Assembly: GCA_002995645.1 (NCBI GenBank) | Contig: PUHO01000007.1 | Coordinates: 4,797 to 68,796 of the forward strand | Reading direction: 5' to 3' | DNA from: SAR324 cluster bacterium | GTDB taxonomy: Bacteria > SAR324 > XYD2-FULL-50-16 > HCM1 | Length of the DNA stretch: 64,000 bases | Shown here: one piece after another, positions 17,787 to 25,895 of the stretch | Layout of the letters: each line of letters opens with the position of its first letter | How positions within the stretch are numbered: the first letter of the stretch is position 1 | The notes under the pieces: model-generated | The model's database searches: none | Told to the model about the DNA's origin: nothing | The model's input: the letters and a program-made list of their open reading frames with translations, nothing else | Program-made: the position numbers and the translations under genes

Positions 17787-19592
17787 ATGAATAGATCATT
17801 AACAATAGAAAGGTTATCTAAACATAATAAACAGCAAATAATTAACTATTTACGTGCCAATAAAAGTTATCAAGAAATAGCTGAGATATGCCATAAAACA
17901 GGAATGCCTTTAAAAGTAGGAGTCGCAGCGTTACGTAACTACGATACAAAATACAAAATATCTAAACAAGGTAAGGAACGAGCTAAGAAAATACAAGAAA
18001 ATTTGACTAACGTAAAGCAAAAGCAACCGATAGAAGGTAACTTGCCTACATCGTTAAAAATAGAAAAATTATCTAAACATAATAAACAGCAAATAATTAA
18101 CTATTTACGTGCCAATAAAAGTTATCAAGAAATAGCTGAGATATGCCATAAAACAGGAATGCCATTAAAAGTAGGAGTCGCAGCGTTACGTAATTACGAT
18201 ACAAAATACAAAATATCTAAACAAGGCAAGGAATGGGCTAAGAAAATAGAAGAGAATTTGCCCAAGGTAAAGCAAAAGCAACCGATAGAAGGGATTTATA
18301 GTAACTTGCCTACATCGTTAAAAATAGAAAAAATACCTAAACATGATAGGCAGCAAATAATTAACTATTTACGTAACAATAAAAGTTATCAAGAAATAGC
18401 TGAGATATGCCATAAAACAGGAATGCCATTAAAAGTAGGAGTCGCAGCGTTACGTAACTACGATACAAAATACAAAATATCTAAACACGGCAAGGAACGA
18501 GCTAAGCAAATAGAAGAAAATTTGCCCAAGGTAAAGCAAAAGCAACCTATAGAAGGTAACTTGCCTACGTCGTTAAAAATAGAAAAATTATCTAAACATG
18601 ATAGACAGAAAATAATTAACTATTTACGTGCCAATAAAAGTTATCAAGAAATAGCTGAGATAGGCAATAAAGCAGGAATGCCTTTAAAAGTAGGGGTCGC
18701 AGCGTTACGTAACTACGATACAAAATACAAAATATCTAAGCAAGGCAAGGAACGGGCTAAGAAAATAGAAGAAAATTTGACTAACGTAAAGCAAAAGCAA
18801 CCGATAGAAGGGATTTATAGTAACTTGCCTACGTCGTTAAAAATAGAAAAATTACCTAAACATAATAAACAGCAAATAATTAACTATTTACGTACCAATA
18901 AAAGTTATCAAGAAATAGCTGAGAGATGCCATAAAACAGGAATGCCCTTAAAAGTAGGGGTCGCAGCGTTACGTAACTACGATACAAAATACAAAATATC
19001 TAAACGAGCTAAGCAAATAGAAGAAAATTTGCCCAAGGTAAAGCAAAAGCAACCTATAGAAGGGATTTATAGTAACTTGCCTACGTCGTTAAAAATAGAA
19101 AAATTACCTAAACATGATAGGCAGCAAATAATTAACTATTTACGTGCCAATAAAAATTATCAAGAAATAGCTGAGATATGCCATAAAACAGGAATGCCAT
19201 TAAAAGTAGGAGTCGCGGCGTTACGTAACTACGATACAAAATACAAAATATCTAAACAAGGCAAGGAACGAGCTAAGAAAATAGAAGAAAATAATCGTCT
19301 TTGCTTGCCCAAGGTAAAGCAAAAGCAACCTATAGAAGGGATTTATAGTAACTTGCATCTATCGTTAATACAATTGATTTCACAACTAGAGGCAAAAGTA
19401 CAATCGCCAAAAAGCAAGAAAGATCAGTTAAACGAAGTCAACATTTTATATAAAGTATCGCAAATGTTAAAACTACTTTCTTCAAATCAAGAAATCATAG
19501 GAACCGCCACCTCGGAAGAGACAGAGCAAAAACGGAAAGTAAATAGTAAGCATTTAAGGAAAGCAATCACGTCTATATACGGGAAAATATAG
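17787..19592 (+). CDS. Putative small terminase subunit (DUF3486/Mu gp27-like) with six tandem DNA-binding-like domains
   Basis: 601 residues, over three times the usual size of this family. Residues 4-525 are six near-identical units of 84-92 residues, each starting LKIEKLxKHxxQQIINYL, passing through SYQEIAEICHKTGMPLKVGV and ending KVKQKQPIEG(IYS)NLPTS. The unit looks like the N-terminal helix-turn-helix of Mu-type small terminases (K-I-D-x-L-P, then IA-x-x-x-x-G-x-P-x-x-x-x-A-x-x-x-Y). The C-terminal 76 residues (LIQLISQLEAKVQ to AITSIYGKI) look like the single assembly domain of the family. It is immediately upstream (25 bp) of the large terminase, which supports the call. All units keep the reading frame. 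Recognition of the family is by pattern and position; a different multi-domain DNA-binding protein is possible. Confidence 0.7.
   Translation: MNRSLTIERLSKHNKQQIINYLRANKSYQEIAEICHKTGMPLKVGVAALRNYDTKYKISKQGKERAKKIQENLTNVKQKQPIEGNLPTSLKIEKLSKHNKQQIINYLRANKSYQEIAEICHKTGMPLKVGVAALRNYDTKYKISKQGKEWAKKIEENLPKVKQKQPIEGIYSNLPTSLKIEKIPKHDRQQIINYLRNNKSYQEIAEICHKTGMPLKVGVAALRNYDTKYKISKHGKERAKQIEENLPKVKQKQPIEGNLPTSLKIEKLSKHDRQKIINYLRANKSYQEIAEIGNKAGMPLKVGVAALRNYDTKYKISKQGKERAKKIEENLTNVKQKQPIEGIYSNLPTSLKIEKLPKHNKQQIINYLRTNKSYQEIAERCHKTGMPLKVGVAALRNYDTKYKISKRAKQIEENLPKVKQKQPIEGIYSNLPTSLKIEKLPKHDRQQIINYLRANKNYQEIAEICHKTGMPLKVGVAALRNYDTKYKISKQGKERAKKIEENNRLCLPKVKQKQPIEGIYSNLHLSLIQLISQLEAKVQSPKSKKDQLNEVNILYKVSQMLKLLSSNQEIIGTATSEETEQKRKVNSKHLRKAITSIYGKI
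17796..19361 (+). repeat. Sixfold in-frame tandem repeat within the putative small terminase gene
   Basis: Unit boundaries by the TCGTTAAAAATAGAAAAA-type start: 17796-18050 (255 bp), 18051-18314 (264), 18315-18569 (255), 18570-18833 (264), 18834-19085 (252) and 19086-19361 (276). All lengths are multiples of three. Units 1 and 3 lack the IYS insert, unit 5 lacks QGKE, and unit 6 has an extra NRLC insert, so small indels also keep the frame. The nucleotide identity is so high that expansion was recent or is kept uniform by recombination. Confidence 0.95.
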
Positions 19593-19617
19593 GAAAGAAA
19601 AAAATAAGGAGGAGCCT

Positions 19618-20913
19618 ATGAAGCCACTTTTACCATTATACGACTACCAAAAGAATTGGCTTACAGATAAAAGCCGTTTCAAAATCGGTATGTTTGCAAG
19701 GCAAACAGGCAAAACGTTTATAACAACACTAGAAATTGTCTTAGCCTGTTTGCAAGCAGAAATAGAAGGAAAAGCAACAAAATGGTTAATCATATCAAGG
19801 TCTTTACGGCAAGCAAAAGAGGCGATGCAAGACGTGTATCAACATGTGCAAGTAATGGATACTTTTTATAAAGCCTATCAATGGCATATTCCAACAGGAG
19901 AAAAAAATATAATGGAGTGGCAACTTCCCCATGGAAGCCGTGTTATTGCTTTGCCTGCTAATGCAGATACAATCAGAGGCTATTCAAGTAACGTGTTGCT
20001 AGATGAATTTGCTTTTCACCAAGATCTAGCAAGTATCTGGTCGGCTGTTTTTCCTATTATATCATCAGGTAAACGTATGCTTATTGTCTCTACGCCAAAC
20101 GGAACGAATAATTATTTTTATGAAATAATGACAAATAAACAAAACCTGTGGAGCCGGCATATTGTGGATATTTACCAAGCAAAGCAAGGCGGCTTGCCAA
20201 GAGATATTAAAGAAATGAAAAAGGCAGTGCTAGATTCGTACGTATGGCAACAAGAATACGAATTGAAATGGCAACAAGAAGGGGAAAGCTGGATTGCAAA
20301 AGAATTGATTAAGTTAGTGCAAGATCCGCTTGCCGGCGTGCCTACGGCGTATGAAGGGAACGAGTGTTTTATTGGCGTAGATATAGCGAGAAGGAACGAT
20401 TTTTTTGTTATTGTTGTTTTAGAAAAATGCCAAGGCGTTTTGTGGTGTCGTGAGATTATAGCAATGCAAAATACTTCTTTTCAAGAACAGGCAGATTTAC
20501 TTTCAAATTGTATTTATAAATATAACGTTGTTAGTGTGTGTATGGATCAAACCGGCATGGGAGAAATGCCGGTGGAAGAAGCAAAAAAGAAGCATGGCAA
20601 TATGATTCAAGGAATCCTAATGACACAAAAGAAAAAATACGATCTTGCCGTTATAGGAAAAATGCATTTTGAGCAAGAAACAAGCAAGCTACCGTGCGAT
20701 AGGATTCTTGAAGAAGATATACAGTCTATTAGAAGGAAAGTAGCGTTAAACGGAGAGGTACAACTTTATACAGAGCGAACAAAACAAGGGCACGGAGATA
20801 GAGCATGGGCGCTATTGTTAGCAACACAAGCAGCGTCGGGAAGGGAAGAAATCACATATAATTATTATACTGTAGATTCGGGATCTCTATTTAATCAAAA
20901 CAAATTTATGTAA
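19618..20913 (+). CDS. Terminase large subunit (Mu gp28-like)
   Basis: Packaging motor and nuclease. The ATPase Walker A is ARQTGKTF (residues 27-34), Walker B is NVLLDEFAF, followed by the STPNGTNNYFYE coupling region. The RNase-H-like nuclease acids are all there: Asp in IGVDIARRND, Asp in CMDQTGMGEM and Asp in HGDRAWALL. At 431 residues it is shorter than Mu gp28 (about 550) but both catalytic domains look complete. It starts with a strong AAGGAGGAG ribosome binding site. The last 51 codons belong to a 165-bp segment repeated twice more downstream. Confidence 0.9.
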   Translation: MKPLLPLYDYQKNWLTDKSRFKIGMFARQTGKTFITTLEIVLACLQAEIEGKATKWLIISRSLRQAKEAMQDVYQHVQVMDTFYKAYQWHIPTGEKNIMEWQLPHGSRVIALPANADTIRGYSSNVLLDEFAFHQDLASIWSAVFPIISSGKRMLIVSTPNGTNNYFYEIMTNKQNLWSRHIVDIYQAKQGGLPRDIKEMKKAVLDSYVWQQEYELKWQQEGESWIAKELIKLVQDPLAGVPTAYEGNECFIGVDIARRNDFFVIVVLEKCQGVLWCREIIAMQNTSFQEQADLLSNCIYKYNVVSVCMDQTGMGEMPVEEAKKKHGNMIQGILMTQKKKYDLAVIGKMHFEQETSKLPCDRILEEDIQSIRRKVALNGEVQLYTERTKQGHGDRAWALLLATQAASGREEITYNYYTVDSGSLFNQNKFM

Positions 20914-21252
20914 AAGAAACGTAGGCAACTTTATACAGAGCGAACAAAACAAGGGCACAGAGATAGAGCAAGGGCGCTATTGTTAGCAACACAAGCGGCG
21001 GCGGTAAGGGAAGAAATCACATATAATTATTATACTGTAGATTCGGGATCTCTATTTAATCAAAACAAATTTATTTAAAAGAAACGTAGGCAACTTTATA
21101 CAGAACGAACAAAACAAGGGCACGGAGATAGAGCATGGGCGCTATTGTTAGCAACACAAGCGGCGGCGGGAAGGGAAGAAATCACATATAATTACTATAC
21201 TGTAGATTCGGGGTCTCTATTTAATCAAAACAAATTTATTTAAAAGAAACGT
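20761..21252 (+). repeat. Exact-period 165-bp triplication of the terminase gene 3' end
   Basis: Copies start at 20761 (inside the gene), 20926 and 21091, each beginning CAACTTTATACAGAGCGAAC (the third with AGAA). Copies 2 and 3 repeat the last 51 codons of the terminase with a few substitutions but lie after its stop codon and have no start, so they are untranslated remnants. The copy-to-copy junction reads GTAGGCAAC. At the last junction the same place reads GTATGCAAC, which supplies the ATG of the portal gene, so duplication happened exactly between the two genes. Confidence 0.95.
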
Positions 21253-22434
21253 ATGCAACCTATTTTTAAGAATAAACCGGTCATGGAACAAGAAATTTTT
21301 ACAAATTGTATTGTAAAAAACAAACTAGAAGAATTGACCTGTACAAAGCAAAAATTAACGCCAGCAAGATTAAAGCGTATTTTAGAAGAGTCAGACAGAG
21401 GCAATAACGAGCAAATGCTTGACCTTGCAAAAGAAATGGAAGAGCAAGAACCGCACTATGCGGGCGTCTTAGCAGTACGCAAAAGAGCGATTACTTCCCT
21501 TCCTATGCGTATAGACAAAATAAACGAGTTCCCACAAGAAATGGGCGATTTACTTAAACAAGTAATAAACGATCCTTGTTTTGGTCATATGTTAGAAGAC
21601 GCACTAGACGCGCTAGGAAAAGGGTATAGTGTGATTGAAATTATATGGCAAAGAAAAAAAGGTTTTTGGATACCGAAAGAATACGTCTGGAAAGATCAAA
21701 AGCTATTTCAAATTGATATGAACAGTCGTAACAAAGTGTATTTTATAGGTAAAGAAAAAAAGCAGCTAATCCCGCAATATAAAGCTATTGTGCATTTACA
21801 TAAATTGAAAAGCGAAGTGACTGCAAACGGCGGATTAGCAAGGTTAGTTTCGTTTAACTATATGTGTAAAAACTTTACGCTACAAAGTTGGATGCGTTTT
21901 CTTGAACTATTTGGGCAACCGCTTAGGTTGGGAAAATATGCAAAAGGAGCAAAAGAACAAGATATAGCGGTGTTGAAAAAAGCAGTTTCCTATATAGGAA
22001 GCGATGCGGCGGCAGTAATACCGGAAAATATGCAAATTGAATTTGTCCAATCACTACGAAGTGGGAACGCAGAAATATTTGAAGATCTGGCAAGGTGGCT
22101 AGATGAACAAATATCAAAAGCCGTGTTAGGGCAAACCATGACCAGCGATAGCGGAAGCAGCTTTTCCCAAGCAAAAGTGCACAATGAAGTAAGGCAAGAT
22201 ATTTGTCGTGCTGACACAATGCATTTAGCAAGGACACTTAACAAAGACCTAATTAAAGCGATTGTAGATATTAATTTTGGAGAACAAACAATATATCCGC
22301 AATTTTGTTTTGCATTACCAACGAAAATAGACGCGCAAAGCGTGTTGGAAAGCGTTAAAACGCTTATTCCACTAGGCTTGAACGTGGATCTTGATGCGGT
22401 TGCGAAAATGCTTAACATTCCTGTTAGTAAATAA
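21253..22434 (+). CDS. Portal protein (Mu gp29-like, DUF935 family)
   Basis: Forms the ring through which DNA enters and leaves the head. Recognisable features are the N-terminal LTPARLKRILEESDRGN, the EPHYAGVLAVRKRAI block, GKGYSVIEIIWQ, the GGLARLVSFNYMCKNFTLQSWMRFLELFGQPLRLGKY segment and the C-terminal AVLGQTMTSDSGSSFSQAKVHNEVRQDI. All are typical of DUF935 portals. At 393 residues it is shorter than Mu gp29 (about 510), mainly at the C-terminus. In Mu the next gene would be F (head morphogenesis); here it is replaced by small genes. Confidence 0.88.
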   Translation: MQPIFKNKPVMEQEIFTNCIVKNKLEELTCTKQKLTPARLKRILEESDRGNNEQMLDLAKEMEEQEPHYAGVLAVRKRAITSLPMRIDKINEFPQEMGDLLKQVINDPCFGHMLEDALDALGKGYSVIEIIWQRKKGFWIPKEYVWKDQKLFQIDMNSRNKVYFIGKEKKQLIPQYKAIVHLHKLKSEVTANGGLARLVSFNYMCKNFTLQSWMRFLELFGQPLRLGKYAKGAKEQDIAVLKKAVSYIGSDAAAVIPENMQIEFVQSLRSGNAEIFEDLARWLDEQISKAVLGQTMTSDSGSSFSQAKVHNEVRQDICRADTMHLARTLNKDLIKAIVDINFGEQTIYPQFCFALPTKIDAQSVLESVKTLIPLGLNVDLDAVAKMLNIPVSK

Positions 22435-22452
22435 ATAAACCTAAGGAGGTAT

Positions 22453-22593
22453 ATGATAATTATAATTATAGCATATTTAGTCATGTGTTGTTTGTATATT
22501 TGTAGCGGTTATATGGCATACAAAAACGGCAGCGTTTGGAATCTAAATAAATTTATCCGTTTCGTACGGCATTGGTTAACACATAGAAAATAG
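22453..22593 (+). CDS. 46-residue membrane peptide, possible holin-like or phage small membrane protein
   Basis: ATG at 22453 follows a perfect AAGGAGGT at 22443-22450 and the frame ends with TAG at 22591. The peptide begins MIIIIIAYLVMCCLYICSGY, one membrane segment, then a basic tail rich in Arg, His and Lys. It lies between the portal gene and the gp25-like gene, 8 bp before the next start. Function is not recognisable; small single-span proteins next to gp25-like genes are common in Mu-like phages. Confidence 0.65.
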   Translation: MIIIIIAYLVMCCLYICSGYMAYKNGSVWNLNKFIRFVRHWLTHRK

Positions 22594-22600
22594 GGGAATT

Positions 22601-22921
22601 ATGGAAGGACTATGGCAAGAATTACTACGTATACGTATAGGTTGGATAGTATACGGCATGATTGGCGGCGTAATGGCTTTAATTGTGTTTATTACAAAAG
22701 CCGTTACAAATAACAAGAGAAAAGAAAGGAAAGAATTGGAAAAGTTTATACAAAAATTAGTGGTCCTAGAAAGGAAGCTCTACGGCTTACCAACAAAACA
22801 GGCAATGAACGGTTTATTTTCTCGTTTAGCCAGTTTAGAAGCGACTTTGAAAACACAATCGCAAAATTTGGATATCATACAAAAGGGAATACTTAACTTA
22901 AGCTTAGAAAAAAGGGGGTAA
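22601..22921 (+). CDS. Mu gp25-like membrane protein (DUF2730 family)
   Basis: 106 residues: one membrane segment at about 13-32 (GWIVYGMIGGVMALIVFITKAV), then a charged coiled-coil (KRKERKELEKFIQKLVVLERKLYGL) and the family-typical LFSRLASLEATLKTQSQNLDIIQKGIL. In Mu-like phages this gene sits just before the terminase genes; here it follows the portal, so gene order is rearranged. Its role is unknown, perhaps regulation of lysis or membrane association. Confidence 0.72.
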   Translation: MEGLWQELLRIRIGWIVYGMIGGVMALIVFITKAVTNNKRKERKELEKFIQKLVVLERKLYGLPTKQAMNGLFSRLASLEATLKTQSQNLDIIQKGILNLSLEKRG

Positions 22922-22922
22922 A

Positions 22923-23111
22923 ATGGGAAGTGTAACAAACAAGAAAACAAGCAGAAGAATACTATTAAAAGCACAAGAAGAATATAAGAAAAGAGGCGGT
23001 ATTGTTAAAAAATTACCACCTTCACCGGAATGGAATCTAGAAAGGTCGTCTTACTATTCTTGGTTAGTGATCGCTAAAACAAGAATTGATTTAGCCGAGT
23101 TTGCCTATTAA
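22923..23111 (+). CDS. Small basic phage protein, function unknown
   Basis: 62 residues, rich in Lys and Arg, starting 1 bp after the gp25-like stop with GGGGGTAAA as ribosome binding site. No recognised domain. It is the last gene on the plus strand before the convergent repressor gene, whose 3' end is 12 bp away. Confidence 0.55.
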   Translation: MGSVTNKKTSRRILLKAQEEYKKRGGIVKKLPPSPEWNLERSSYYSWLVIAKTRIDLAEFAY

Positions 23112-23123
23112 GTAAAATCGCAA

Positions 23124-23858
23124 TTAAAGTAAGACTGTTTTACAAATCGCACGACCAAGAACTTGGAGTTGATCAAACGATTCTCTAGGGATAAAAATCT
23201 TTTCATATTCTTGGTTCGCACTGATTAAAGTAAGCCCGTCGCTACGAAGTTGCGTTGATTTACAATAGATTCGATTGTCAAAGTATAGAATATAAATACA
23301 ACCGTCTTCTAGGTTTTTATCTGCTGTGTTAATTAATACTTTATCCCCGGGGCTAAGTATAGGCGACATAGAATTACCTTGAATAGTAATAACATGCGCC
23401 GACGCAGTATAGATCCCGAATTCTTCAAGAAAACGCCTAGGAACGGCAAGACGCTTTTCCGTTTCATCAGAAGCAAGGAAATTGCCGGTGCCGGCAGAAG
23501 CGTATACGTCGTCGCGAATAGTGATATACGCCATATCTTGCGTATTAGAAGAAGGAAGCAAGCCTTCGTCCGGCGGTTCGAGTGTTACCACGTCCATCAT
23601 AGTGTCGTGATATTTCATAGAGGTTGATTCAAGGTAATCAAGACCGGTATATTCTTTTTCTTTAGCAGGGAGTTTGCCAGTAGCAAGCCATTGTAAAGAA
23701 ACGTTAGCAACGTTGGCAATACGAACGGCTTTGTCAATAGACGGCATAGATCCGTGTAAGTATTTGTGTAATGTAGTAGAGGTTAAATTACATTCTTTTG
23801 CAAATTGACGTAAACTTTTGTCGCCAATAGCAATTTTTAATCTTTCAGAAAAACTCAT
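23124..23858 (-). CDS. Phage repressor, helix-turn-helix plus S24 (LexA-like) peptidase domain
   Basis: CI-type repressor. The N-terminus has a Cro/CI helix-turn-helix (SLRQFAKECNLTSTTLHKYLHGSMPSIDKAVRIANVANVS). The C-terminus has the S24 self-cleavage domain with the nucleophile loop ITIQGNSMSPILSPGDKVLI and a lysine in IYCKSTQL. An Ala-Gly in YASAGTGN is the likely cleavage site. Such repressors are inactivated by RecA during DNA damage. ATG 23858 (MSFSERLK) is preferred over the upstream TTG at 23867; no good Shine-Dalgarno is seen for either, so expression may be weak or leaderless. It lies alone on the minus strand between packaging and capsid genes. Confidence 0.88.
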   Translation of the reverse strand: MSFSERLKIAIGDKSLRQFAKECNLTSTTLHKYLHGSMPSIDKAVRIANVANVSLQWLATGKLPAKEKEYTGLDYLESTSMKYHDTMMDVVTLEPPDEGLLPSSNTQDMAYITIRDDVYASAGTGNFLASDETEKRLAVPRRFLEEFGIYTASAHVITIQGNSMSPILSPGDKVLINTADKNLEDGCIYILYFDNRIYCKSTQLRSDGLTLISANQEYEKIFIPRESFDQLQVLGRAICKTVLL

Positions 23859-24066
23859 AATGAACAAAAAGAAGGAGGTCTATTAAATAAGGACTAGGTA
23901 ACTCACGTTCGCGTTGGTACTAATAAAACGAAAATGAAGGCATGTAATTCTATGATTAGCAAAACTCTATTTTATATAGATCAAGAAGGATTGTAAAGGA
24001 AATATATAGGAACAAGAATAGACGCGGTTAGTATAAAAATTAAATTGTAAAAACAAAGAAAAGCAT
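23859..24066 (+). promoter_or_regulatory. Divergent control region next to the repressor
   Basis: 208 bp between the divergent repressor and the 24067 gene, the expected place for the operators and the two promoters. I see no long exact dyads and no consensus -35/-10 pair. A perfect AAGGAGG at 23872-23878 on the plus strand has no start codon close behind it. The region is listed because of its position only. Confidence 0.35.
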
Positions 24067-24366
24067 ATGCAAAAAGAAGAAACGATTATAAACGTTATTA
24101 TACGAGAATGGGGAGATTTGTCAAATTTCTTGCTATGGGCAGGGTATAAAGAAAACAACAAGTATATTCTAGCTGATTTTATAGACACAAACAAAAACGC
24201 AAAAGGAAAAGTAAGTTGTTTAAAATGGGCAATTTGGCAAACTTTCAAAGGTGAAATGAAAGCAAAGAAAACAGCTTGCCCACCTGTTGCGAGCTATATG
24301 CTTCCTATGGCGGAAAGTTGGCAATATAAAGTGGAGCAATATTTATTACAAGAAAGCAAACTATAA
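24067..24366 (+). CDS. Small phage protein, function unknown
   Basis: 99 residues with many Trp, Lys and Glu, no signal peptide or membrane segment. Starts after AAAGAAAAG. It is the first gene transcribed away from the repressor and lies 9 bp before the DUF3164 gene, the place occupied in Mu-like phages by small early genes. No family recognised. Confidence 0.6.
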   Translation: MQKEETIINVIIREWGDLSNFLLWAGYKENNKYILADFIDTNKNAKGKVSCLKWAIWQTFKGEMKAKKTACPPVASYMLPMAESWQYKVEQYLLQESKL

Positions 24367-24375
24367 AGGGGAAAA

Positions 24376-25002
24376 ATGGAAGAACAAGATAAACGCAATA
24401 TATTAAACGAATATATGACGAACGGGCAAGGATACTTAATTCCAAAAGAACAGGTTTCTCAAATCGATCAACTAAGGGATCAATTAATAGAGGAACTCTT
24501 TACAAAAGCAAAGCAATATAAACAGACAATAGAAGAAATCAAACAAACAACATTAAAGGAAATAGAAAGCTTTTTGTTCTTATGTGCAGGCGAGTATAAA
24601 GTAAAACTAGGCGGGAAAAAAGGTAACGTTAGCTTAACTAGTTTTAACGGGTTAAAGCGAGTGCAAATTAAAACGCAAGCTAAAATTGCTTTTAATGAAG
24701 GTGCTAAGATGGCAAAAGAGCTTATAGACGAATGTATACAAGAATGGTCTTTTGGTGCGGATAGTAAAATAGTAGCTTTAATTGAACATGCCTTTCAAAC
24801 AGATAAGCAAGGTAACATGAATATTACAAGAGTGCTGAGTTTGCGTAAGCTAGCTATAAAAGAAATCAAATGGCAAAAAGCAATGGAATTGTTAACAGAC
24901 GCCATGCAGGTAATCGGTAGTAAAAAGTATATTAATTTTTACACAAGAGAAACGCACGAAGACGGCTGGGAAATAATGAATCTAGATTGGGCAAGAATAT
25001 AG
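24376..25002 (+). CDS. DUF3164 family Mu-like phage early protein
   Basis: 208 residues with the family pattern throughout: N-terminal GYLIPKEQVSQIDQLRDQLIEEL, central YKVKLGGKKGNVSLTSFNGLKRVQ, ALIDECIQEWSFGAD-like ELIDECIQEW, VALIEHAFQTDKQGNMNITRVLSLRKL and C-terminal AMQVIGSKKYINFYTRE. In other Mu-like phages it lies in the early region downstream of transposition genes. Here it sits directly before the capsid protease with no transposase nearby, so it looks like the surviving fragment of an early region. Biochemical role unknown. Confidence 0.85.
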   Translation: MEEQDKRNILNEYMTNGQGYLIPKEQVSQIDQLRDQLIEELFTKAKQYKQTIEEIKQTTLKEIESFLFLCAGEYKVKLGGKKGNVSLTSFNGLKRVQIKTQAKIAFNEGAKMAKELIDECIQEWSFGADSKIVALIEHAFQTDKQGNMNITRVLSLRKLAIKEIKWQKAMELLTDAMQVIGSKKYINFYTRETHEDGWEIMNLDWARI

Positions 25003-25027
25003 TCAAGTAAAAACAAAGGATATGAAT

Positions 25028-25861
25028 ATGAATCAAAAAGAAGCAACAAGACAAGTTAAAGAAATAATGTGGGTACAAATTCTACCAAAAGGTAAAGAAA
25101 TACAAGGGAAAGACGGACGTACGTTTATTAACGAAGGAAGCGATAAACTAGCAAGTCAGTTTAATCAAGAAAAAAGAGAAATCCCCATTGATATAGCTCA
25201 TGCCGGCGAAGTCTCTGATCTAGGCAAAGAACCGCCGGCTATTGGTTGGATTTGCAAAATGGAAGCAAGAGAAGAAGAGCTTTGGGCACAAATACAATGG
25301 AGGAAAGAAGGCTTAGCACTCTTGCAAGACAAGCAATATAAATATATCTCGCCGGCGTTAGTTGTGAAAGACGGAAAGATTAAAGAAATAAGTAGTATTG
25401 GGATAACAAACCACCCTAATTTAATTATGAAGTCGCTTAACTCAAAAAGCAAAGACAAACAAGACGTTTTATTTCTTGCAAAAGCAATGGAATTGCAGTT
25501 TGAGACAAAAGAAAAACAAAACGATCTAGAAATAGCATTGCAAAGAGCAAGAAAAGCGGAAACCGAACTGGAAGCATTCAAAGCAAAGGAGGAAACAAAA
25601 GTTATTGAAAATATGGTGGAAGACGCCATTGAAAAAGGAAAGATCTTACCTATTTCAAAAGCAATATATATGAATTTATGTAAAACAAAAGAAGGGCGAA
25701 TCGAGTTTGAAGAAACAATTAAAAAAATGCCTTCTTTATATTTAGAACAAGAAATATTAATTAAACAAGAAGAAAGCGACGTTGATTTTAACAAGCAAGA
25801 AAAAGATATGCTAGCTACGTTACAAATTTCAACAAAGCAAATAAAAGAACTAGGTAAGTAA
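25028..25861 (+). CDS. Capsid maturation protease/scaffold (Mu gpI-like)
   Basis: N-terminal protease part: MWVQILPKGKEIQGKDGRTF, the catalytic-region IPIDIAHAGEVSDLGKEPPAIGWI and the YISPALVVKDGKIKEISSIGITNHPNL segment, all typical of Mu protein I. The C-terminal half (about residues 160-277) is Lys/Glu-rich and helical, as expected for the internal scaffold. I prefer the second ATG (25028) because AAAGGAT is too close to the first (25022). Length 277 is shorter than Mu I (about 360). The major capsid gene follows after 34 bp. Confidence 0.87.
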   Translation: MNQKEATRQVKEIMWVQILPKGKEIQGKDGRTFINEGSDKLASQFNQEKREIPIDIAHAGEVSDLGKEPPAIGWICKMEAREEELWAQIQWRKEGLALLQDKQYKYISPALVVKDGKIKEISSIGITNHPNLIMKSLNSKSKDKQDVLFLAKAMELQFETKEKQNDLEIALQRARKAETELEAFKAKEETKVIENMVEDAIEKGKILPISKAIYMNLCKTKEGRIEFEETIKKMPSLYLEQEILIKQEESDVDFNKQEKDMLATLQISTKQIKELGK

Positions 25862-25895
25862 ATAAGTATAAATACATAAGAAAGGAAATATCAAT

